Assembly: GCF_018326265.1 (NCBI RefSeq) | Contig: NZ_AP023360.1 | Span: forward strand, 3,773,501-3,837,500 | Direction of reading: 5' to 3' | DNA: 64,000 bases | DNA from: Catellatospora sp. IY07-71 | GTDB lineage: Bacteria > Actinomycetota > Actinomycetes > Mycobacteriales > Micromonosporaceae | Shown: positions 58,525-64,000 of the stretch, piece by piece | Position numbering within the stretch: the first letter of the stretch is position 1 | Layout: every line of letters starts with the position of its first letter | Program-made: the position numbers and the translations under genes | Notes under the pieces: generated by a model | What the model was told of the DNA's origin: nothing | Databases searched by the model: none | What the model saw: only the letters and a program-made list of their open reading frames with translations

Positions 58525-60633
58525 ATGCGCAGAAGGTTTCTGTCCGTGGTCGCCGGCGTCGCGCTGGCGGCCGGCATGGCGCTGGCGGCGCCGCTGCCCG
58601 CGTCCGCCGCACCGCTGACGAAGGTGCTGGTCTTCTCGAAGACGGCCGGCTTCCGCCACTCCTCCATCCCCAACGGCATCGCCGCCATCCAGGCGCTCGG
58701 CGCCGCCAACGGCTTCACGGTCACCGCGACCGAGGACGCCGCCCAGTTCACCACCGCCAACCTGGCCCAGTACCAGGCCGTCATCTGGCTGTCGACCACC
58801 GGCGACGTGCTCAACGCGACGCAGGAGGCCGCGTTCCAGAGCTACATCGCCTCGGGCGGCGGCTATGTCGGCATCCACGCCGCCGCCGACACCGAGTACG
58901 ACTGGTCCTGGTACGGCGGCCTGGTCGGGGCGTACTTCGCCTCACATCCGGCCACCCAGCAGGCCACCATCCGGGTCGAGGACCGCGCGAACATCTCCAC
59001 CGCGCACCTGCCGCCGACCTGGACCCGCACCGACGAGTGGTACAACTACCGCGCCAACCCGCGCAGCAACGTGAAGGTGCTGTCCAGCCTGGTCGAGTCG
59101 TCGTACTCCGGCGGCAGCATGGGCGACCACCCGATCACCTGGTGCCACCACTACGGCGGCGGGCGGTCCTGGTACACCGGCCTCGGGCACACCGAGGAGA
59201 CGTACGCCGACGCGAACTTCCGCACCATGCTGCTCGGCGGCATCCAGATCGCGGCCGGGGCCAAGCCCGCCGACTGCCGCCCGGAGACCGGCTACACCGC
59301 GATCTTCGACGGCACCCAGGCCAGCCTCAACCAGTGGCGGATGGCCGGGCCGGGCGGGTTCACGCTGGCCGACGAGACGCTGACGTCGTTCGGCGGCATG
59401 GGCCTGCTGTGGTTCCCGGTGCGCACCTACAGCAACTACTCGCTGAAGGTCGACTGGATGATGCCGGGCGACGACAACGGCGGCGTGTTCATCGGCTTCC
59501 CCGACCCGGGCAACGACCCGTGGGGGCCGGTCAACGCCGGGCACGAGATCCAGATCGACGCCACCGACGCCGATCCGAGCCGGACCACGGGCAGCGTGTA
59601 CAGCTTCCAGGCGCCCAACACCACCGCCCGCGCGGCGGCGCTCAACCCGCCCGGTCAGTGGAACACCTACGAGATCGGGCTGCACGGCCAGCGGGTCGAG
59701 ATCTGGCTCAACGGCGTGAAGATCAACGACTACACCAGCTCGCGGGCCATCGCCAACGGCTACGTCGGCGTCCAGAACGACGGCACCGGGATGGACATCA
59801 ACTACCGCAACATCCGCATCAAGACCGACGGCGGCACGCCACCCGCGACGGACATCGCCCAGGGCAAGACCGCGACGGCGTCCAGCGTGGAGTCCGGCAG
59901 TGCCCACGTCGCCGCGAACGCGGTGGACGGCAACGCGGCGACCCGCTGGGGGAGCGCATACACCGACCCGCAGTGGATCACCGTGGACCTCGGCGGCTCG
60001 TACACGATCAACCGGGTCCGCCTCAACTGGGAGGCCGCCTTCGGGCGGGCTTACCAGGTGCAGACCTCGCCCGACAACGCCACCTGGACGAACGTCTACA
60101 CCACGACCGCCGGTGACGGCGGCGTGGACGACCTGACCGTCTCCGGCACCGGCCGGTACGTGCGGGTCAACGGCACCCAGCGGGCCACCCAGTGGGGCTA
60201 CTCGCTGTTCGACCTGAACGTCTACGGCACCCCGGTCAGCGGCCCGCAGCTGCTGTCGCGCAACCGCCCGGTGACCGTCTCCAGCGTGGAGCCCGGCAGC
60301 GCGCACAACGGCGCCAACGCCGTGGACGGCAACACGGGCACCCGCTGGGGCAGCGCCTACAGCGACCCCCAGTGGATCACCGTCGACCTCGGCACGGCCA
60401 AGGCGATCAGCCGGGTCCGGCTGAGCTGGGAGACGGCCTACGGGCGGGCGTACCAGATCCAGACCTCGCCCGACAACAGCACCTGGACCACCGTCTACTC
60501 GACCACCACCAGCGACGGTGGCGTCGACGACGTGAACCTGACCGGCAACGGCCGCTACGTGCGGGTCAACGGCACCCAGCGCGCCACCCAGTGGGGCTAC
60601 TCCCTCTGGGAGCTCGACGTCTACGGCAGCTGA
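58525..60633 (+). CDS. Secreted ThuA-DUF1080-discoidin protein
   Basis: A 702-residue secreted protein. Signal peptide (1-30), ThuA domain (about 32-250; KTAGFRHSSIPNGIAAIQAL, GYVGIHAAADTEYDWSWYGG), then a DUF1080/3-keto-disaccharide-hydrolase-type jelly roll (about 255-435; TAIFDGTQASLNQWRMAGPG, DWMMPGDDNGGVFIGFPDPG, GYVGVQNDGTGMDINYRNIR), then two discoidin domains (about 445-702). ThuA and DUF1080 both act on 3-keto sugars in known systems, so this is a plausible two-step enzyme for oxidised glycans, tethered to substrate by its discoidin modules. AAGGAG precedes the ATG. It lies between two GSDH genes. Confidence 0.9.
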   Translation: MRRRFLSVVAGVALAAGMALAAPLPASAAPLTKVLVFSKTAGFRHSSIPNGIAAIQALGAANGFTVTATEDAAQFTTANLAQYQAVIWLSTTGDVLNATQEAAFQSYIASGGGYVGIHAAADTEYDWSWYGGLVGAYFASHPATQQATIRVEDRANISTAHLPPTWTRTDEWYNYRANPRSNVKVLSSLVESSYSGGSMGDHPITWCHHYGGGRSWYTGLGHTEETYADANFRTMLLGGIQIAAGAKPADCRPETGYTAIFDGTQASLNQWRMAGPGGFTLADETLTSFGGMGLLWFPVRTYSNYSLKVDWMMPGDDNGGVFIGFPDPGNDPWGPVNAGHEIQIDATDADPSRTTGSVYSFQAPNTTARAAALNPPGQWNTYEIGLHGQRVEIWLNGVKINDYTSSRAIANGYVGVQNDGTGMDINYRNIRIKTDGGTPPATDIAQGKTATASSVESGSAHVAANAVDGNAATRWGSAYTDPQWITVDLGGSYTINRVRLNWEAAFGRAYQVQTSPDNATWTNVYTTTAGDGGVDDLTVSGTGRYVRVNGTQRATQWGYSLFDLNVYGTPVSGPQLLSRNRPVTVSSVEPGSAHNGANAVDGNTGTRWGSAYSDPQWITVDLGTAKAISRVRLSWETAYGRAYQIQTSPDNSTWTTVYSTTTSDGGVDDVNLTGNGRYVRVNGTQRATQWGYSLWELDVYGS

Positions 60634-60693
60634 GTTGCCGGCATGCGCTCTGCGCGTGCGGCTTTCGGCCTCTCAGCCCACGTCGGACCAGGG

Positions 60694-60744
60694 TTAAGAA
60701 GGGCACCTTCCACTACGGAAAGCGATAAGAAGGTGCCCTTCCTT
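60694..60744. repeat. GAAGGGCACCTTC hairpin repeat, copy 3
   Basis: GTTAAGAAGGGCACCTTC and ATAAGAAGGTGCCCTTCC pair over 13 bases around a loop similar to that of copy 1 (CTACGGAAAGC versus ACAACGGAATCC). It follows the ThuA-DUF1080 gene, in a 175-bp gap. Confidence 0.8.
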
Positions 60745-60808
60745 CCCCGTCCCGCCCCGGTGCGTGCCCCGCGCGCCGGGGATCCCACCCCCGGAAGGAA
60801 ACCCCTCG

Positions 60809-63643
60809 ATGAGACACGTCCCCCGGTGGCGGCTGTGGTCCACCGCCGTCGCCACCCTGGCCGCGAGCGTCGCGGTCTCCGTCGCGGCGGGAGCGCCCGC
60901 CGCGACGGCGGCCCCGATCCCGGCCGCCGACTACCAGCAGGTGTCGCTGGCCACCGGCTCGGCCGAGCTGGGCGAGCCGATGTCCCTCGCCGTCCTGCCG
61001 AACCGGTCGGTGCTGCACACCGCCCGCGACGGCACGATCCGGGTCACCGACGTCAACGGCAACACCCGGCAGGCGGGCAAGCTGTCGGTGTACACCCACG
61101 ACGAGGAGGGCCTGCAGGGCATCGCGGTCGACCCGGGCTTCGCCACCAACCGCCACATCTGGGTCTACTACTCGCCGCCGCTGAGCACCCCGTCCGGCGA
61201 CGCCCCGGTCACCGGCACCGCCACCACCTGGAACACCTGGAAGGGCCACCTGCGGCTGTCCCGGTTCACGCTCAACTCGGACGACACCGTCAACCTGGCC
61301 AGCGAGCGCATCACGCTGCAGGTCGACAACGACCGGGGGCAGTGCTGCCACGTCGGCGGCGACATCGACTTCGACGCGGCGGGCAACCTCTACCTGACCA
61401 CCGGCGACGACACGAACCCGTTCGAGTCCAGCGGCTACACCCCGATCGACGAGCGCACCGACCGCAACCCGCAGTTCGACGCGCAGCGCACCTCGGGCAA
61501 CACCAACGACCTGCGCGGTAAAGTCCTGCGGATCAGGCCGCAGGCCGACGGCAGCTACACCATCCCGGCGGGCAACATGTTCGCGCCGGGCACCGCGAAC
61601 ACCCGGCCCGAGATCTACGCGATGGGCTTCCGCAACCCGTTCCGGATGAGCGTGGACAAGGCCACCGGCATCGTCTACCTCGGCGACTACGGCCCCGACG
61701 CGGGCACCACCAGTTCCACCCGCGGCCCGCAGGGGCAGGTCGAGTTCAACCGGATCACCGCGCCGGGCAACTACGGCTGGCCGTACTGCACCGGCACCAA
61801 CACCACCACCGAGACCTACAACGAGTACACGTTCCCGTCCGGCCCGTCGCAGGCCAAGTACAACTGCGCGGGCGGCCCGGCCAACAACTCGTTCCGCAAC
61901 ACCGGCCAGGCCACGCTGCCCGCGGCCAAGCCGGCCTGGATCCGCTACGCCGGTGACGCGGGCACCCCGCCGGAGTTCGGCACCGGCTCGGAATCGCCGA
62001 TGGGCGGCCCGGTGTACCGGTTCAACGCCTCGTCCACCTCCGCGATCAAGTTCCCGCAGTCGATGGACGGGCGCTACTTCGCCGGTGAGTACGGCCGCCG
62101 CTGGATCAAGGCGATCGCGCTCAACACCGACGGCACGCCCGGCGAGATCTCGGCGTTCCCGTGGACCGGCACCCAGGTCATGGACATGGCCTTCGGCCCG
62201 GACGGCGCGCTGTACGTGCTCGACTACGGCACCGGCTCCAACAACCAGGGCCTGTGGCGCATCGAGTACATCGGCGGCGGCAACCGCAGCCCGGTCGCGC
62301 GGGCCACGGCCGACCGCACCTCCGGCCCGAACCCGCTGACCGTGAACTTCTCCTCGGCGGGCAGCTCCGACCCGGAGGGCGGGGCGCTGAGCTACCTGTG
62401 GACCTTCGGCGACGGCACCACCTCCACGGCTGCCAACCCGACCAAGACGTACACCACCAACGGCACGTACACCCCGACCCTGCGGGTGACCGACCCGGGC
62501 GGCCTGACCGGCACGGCGAGCCTGGTCGTCACGGTCGGCAACGCGGCGCCGACGATCAACCTGACCACGCCCGGCAACGGGCAGCTGTTCAACTTCGGCG
62601 ACACGGTGCCGTTCACGGTCACCGTCAGCGACCCGGAGGACGGGGCCGTCGACTGCTCGCGGGTCACCGTGACGTACTCGCTGGGCCACGACAGCCACGC
62701 CCACCAGATCACCTCGAAGACCGGCTGCTCCGGCACGATCACCATCCCGGTCGACGGTGAGCACGACGCGGCGGCGAACATCTTCGGCGTCTTCGACGCG
62801 AGCTACACCGACAACGGCGGGCTGACCTCGCGCAGCACCCGCACCCTGCAGCCGAAGAAGCGGCAGGGCGAGCACTTCAGCTCGCAGTCGGGCGTGCAGC
62901 TGGCCGACCACGCGGCGGCCGAGGGCGGGCGCACCGCCGGTTACATCGAGAACAACGACTGGATCGCGTACACGCCGTACAACGTGTCCAACGCGACCCA
63001 GATCAGCGTGCGGGCCGCCTCGGCGGGCGCGGGCGGCACCATCGAGGTGCGCACCGGCTCGGCGACCGGCACCCTGCACGGCACGGTGACCGTGCCGGTG
63101 ACCGGCAGCTGGGAGACGTTCACCAGCGTCAGCGCCGGCCTGACCGGGCTGCCGGCCGGGGCGACCACGCTGTACCTGGTGTTCAAGGGCGGCGCGGGCA
63201 ACCTGTTCGACGTCGACTCGTTCACCCTCACCACCGGCAGCGCGCCGACCACCCCGGTGGTGGCGTGGCGGGCGCGGGTCAACAGCCAGTACGTCACCGC
63301 GGCCAACGCCACCACGGCGCTGATCGCCAACTCGGCCACGATCGGCGCGGCGCAGCGCTACGACCTGGTCAGCCTGGGCGGCGGCAACTACGCGCTGCGG
63401 TCCAAGGCCAACAACATGTTCGTCTGCGCCGAGAACGCGGGTGCGGGCAACCTGATCGCCAACCGGGCCACCGCCGGCTCCTGGGAGACGTTCACGCTGG
63501 TCAACAACTCCGACGGCAGCGTCAGCCTGCGCGCCACGGTCAACGGCATGTACGTCGCCGCGGAGAACTCGGGCGCCAACCCGCTCATCGCCAACCGCAC
63601 GGCCATCGGGCCGTGGGAGAAGTTCGACCTGATCACCCAGTAG
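60809..63643 (+). CDS. Secreted GSDH with PKD, CBM6 and fascin-like trefoil
   Basis: A 944-residue paralogue of the 55161 protein: signal peptide (1-32), sugar-dehydrogenase propeller (about 38-490; GEPMSLAVLPNRSVLHTARD, EEGLQGIAVDPGFATNRHIW, TSGNTNDLRGKVLRIRPQAD), PKD domain (about 500-590, DPEGGALSYLWTFGDG), a CBM6-like module (about 690-805) and a three-repeat trefoil (about 815-944). The tail repeats nucleotide blocks of the GH95-like gene. GGAAGGA lies before ATG 60809. The GH99-like gene starts 10 bases after the stop, so they form an operon. Confidence 0.88.
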   Translation: MRHVPRWRLWSTAVATLAASVAVSVAAGAPAATAAPIPAADYQQVSLATGSAELGEPMSLAVLPNRSVLHTARDGTIRVTDVNGNTRQAGKLSVYTHDEEGLQGIAVDPGFATNRHIWVYYSPPLSTPSGDAPVTGTATTWNTWKGHLRLSRFTLNSDDTVNLASERITLQVDNDRGQCCHVGGDIDFDAAGNLYLTTGDDTNPFESSGYTPIDERTDRNPQFDAQRTSGNTNDLRGKVLRIRPQADGSYTIPAGNMFAPGTANTRPEIYAMGFRNPFRMSVDKATGIVYLGDYGPDAGTTSSTRGPQGQVEFNRITAPGNYGWPYCTGTNTTTETYNEYTFPSGPSQAKYNCAGGPANNSFRNTGQATLPAAKPAWIRYAGDAGTPPEFGTGSESPMGGPVYRFNASSTSAIKFPQSMDGRYFAGEYGRRWIKAIALNTDGTPGEISAFPWTGTQVMDMAFGPDGALYVLDYGTGSNNQGLWRIEYIGGGNRSPVARATADRTSGPNPLTVNFSSAGSSDPEGGALSYLWTFGDGTTSTAANPTKTYTTNGTYTPTLRVTDPGGLTGTASLVVTVGNAAPTINLTTPGNGQLFNFGDTVPFTVTVSDPEDGAVDCSRVTVTYSLGHDSHAHQITSKTGCSGTITIPVDGEHDAAANIFGVFDASYTDNGGLTSRSTRTLQPKKRQGEHFSSQSGVQLADHAAAEGGRTAGYIENNDWIAYTPYNVSNATQISVRAASAGAGGTIEVRTGSATGTLHGTVTVPVTGSWETFTSVSAGLTGLPAGATTLYLVFKGGAGNLFDVDSFTLTTGSAPTTPVVAWRARVNSQYVTAANATTALIANSATIGAAQRYDLVSLGGGNYALRSKANNMFVCAENAGAGNLIANRATAGSWETFTLVNNSDGSVSLRATVNGMYVAAENSGANPLIANRTAIGPWEKFDLITQ

Positions 63644-63653
63644 GAGGCTGACC

Positions 63654-64000
63654 ATGAACCGACTACGGCGGACCTGGTCCGCCCTGCTCCTGGCGGTGGG
63701 GCTGCTGGCGCTCGCGGGGGTTCCCGCGCGGGCGTCGGCGCCCCCGCCGGTGGCGGCTCCCCTCGCGGCACCGGCCGCGGCCGCCGCGCCGCTGGCGTCC
63801 AACGTGCACATCTTCTACTACTCCTGGTACGGCAGCCCGGCCGTGAACGGCTCGTACCGGCACTGGCAGCAGGGCGGGCACACCCCGCCCAACGGGATCG
63901 GGGCGAACCTGTACCCGAAGCTCGGCGCCTACGACTCCGGCGACGTCAACTCGATCAACCAGCACCTGGCCTGGATCGCCCAGGCCGGGGTCGGCGTGAT
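63654..64000 (+). CDS. GH99-like endo-alpha-1,2-mannosidase, partial at window edge
   Basis: The first 115 residues of a secreted protein run off the right edge. ATG 63654 has GGAGG upstream. A signal peptide (LLLAVGLLALAGVPARASA) and an Ala/Pro spacer lead into NVHIFYYSWYGSPAVNGSYR and HWQQGGHTPPNGIG, which resemble the opening of glycoside hydrolase family 99 enzymes that cleave alpha-1,2-mannosides of mannan or glycoproteins. The catalytic residues lie outside the window, so the family call rests on the N-terminal motif only. Confidence 0.72.
   Translation, partial: MNRLRRTWSALLLAVGLLALAGVPARASAPPPVAAPLAAPAAAAAPLASNVHIFYYSWYGSPAVNGSYRHWQQGGHTPPNGIGANLYPKLGAYDSGDVNSINQHLAWIAQAGVGV

Noticed and set aside
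54891-58814. A minus-strand open frame of more than 1300 codons opposite the GSDH gene
   Set aside because: It is the mirror of a well-supported secreted protein gene; its product is Gly/Arg/Val/His-rich, without domain or ribosome binding site. High GC content keeps antisense frames open.
57671-60633. Repeated blocks that could look like a repeat array
   Set aside because: They encode discoidin domains with a long in-frame period; there are no short repeats with unique spacers, so this is not CRISPR. No CRISPR array or cas gene is seen in the window.
60713-63811. A minus-strand open frame of about 1030 codons opposite the second GSDH gene
   Set aside because: Same antisense-shadow pattern; it also runs through the hairpin repeat and into the start of the GH99-like gene.

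Overview
The window is a very GC-rich, densely packed actinobacterial chromosome segment. It has many GTG starts, ATGA/GTGA gene overlaps, Wag31/DivIVA-type coiled-coil proteins, an F420/PPOX-type oxidoreductase, Ser/Thr kinase and ECF sigma factor genes, and several genes that look leaderless (a TAnnnT box 6-7 bases before the start codon). Together with the load of secreted chitin- and glycan-degrading enzymes and the recurrent GAAGGGCACCTTC hairpins, this suggests a filamentous soil actinomycete, probably of the Micromonosporaceae. That placement is inference from sequence style; no marker gene is present.

Layout. 262-4077 (minus): SCP2-like protein, glycogen-debranching-type glycosidase and MFS transporter, all overlapping. 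4213-9959: membrane protein, Ser/Thr kinase, HAD phosphatase, small membrane protein, NarL-type two-component pair, PPOX protein. 10028-16533 (minus): GH18 chitinase, DivIVA-like protein, PPOX-like protein, CopC protein, DUF1501/DUF1800 pair. 16715-19898 (minus): a self-contained operon of RHH regulator, DUF4097 protein, ABC ATPase and ABC permease, with phased operator repeats upstream. 20151-36234: second DivIVA protein, second chitinase, lipoprotein, SUFU protein, ArsR/SRPBCC pair, TROVE (Ro60-like) protein with an unrecognised partner, several small enzymes, GH16 glucanase with a CebR-like operator, quinone oxidoreductase. 36298-41887: beta-helix/RTX protein, ECF41-type sigma factor divergent from an AhpD-like gene with a matching promoter on each strand, and a STAS plus degenerate trehalose-phosphate-synthase pair.

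43604-51545 is the most interesting region. It is a plus-strand operon of inositol-phosphate synthase (one apparent frameshift), UbiA-type prenyltransferase, a sugar-phosphate-isomerase/EboA fusion, a TatD-type hydrolase, an EboE-type TIM barrel protein and an alkaline-phosphatase-type phosphodiesterase, followed by a polyprenyl diphosphate synthase. This matches the gene content of the poorly understood ebo/EDB clusters, which are linked elsewhere to making or exporting a secondary metabolite.

The ebo-like operon is followed by a secreted glycan-oxidation island (51702-64000): GH95-like enzyme, two GSDH (PQQ-type sugar dehydrogenase) multidomain proteins, a ThuA-DUF1080-discoidin protein and the start of a GH99-like enzyme. 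A ThuA paralogue (42037-43206) lies inverted on the other side of the ebo-like operon, so two near-identical ThuA blocks flank it in opposite orientation. A palindrome with core TCCTATAGGA occurs both between the first ThuA gene and the ebo-like operon and upstream of the GH95-like gene. It may tie the two systems to one regulator.
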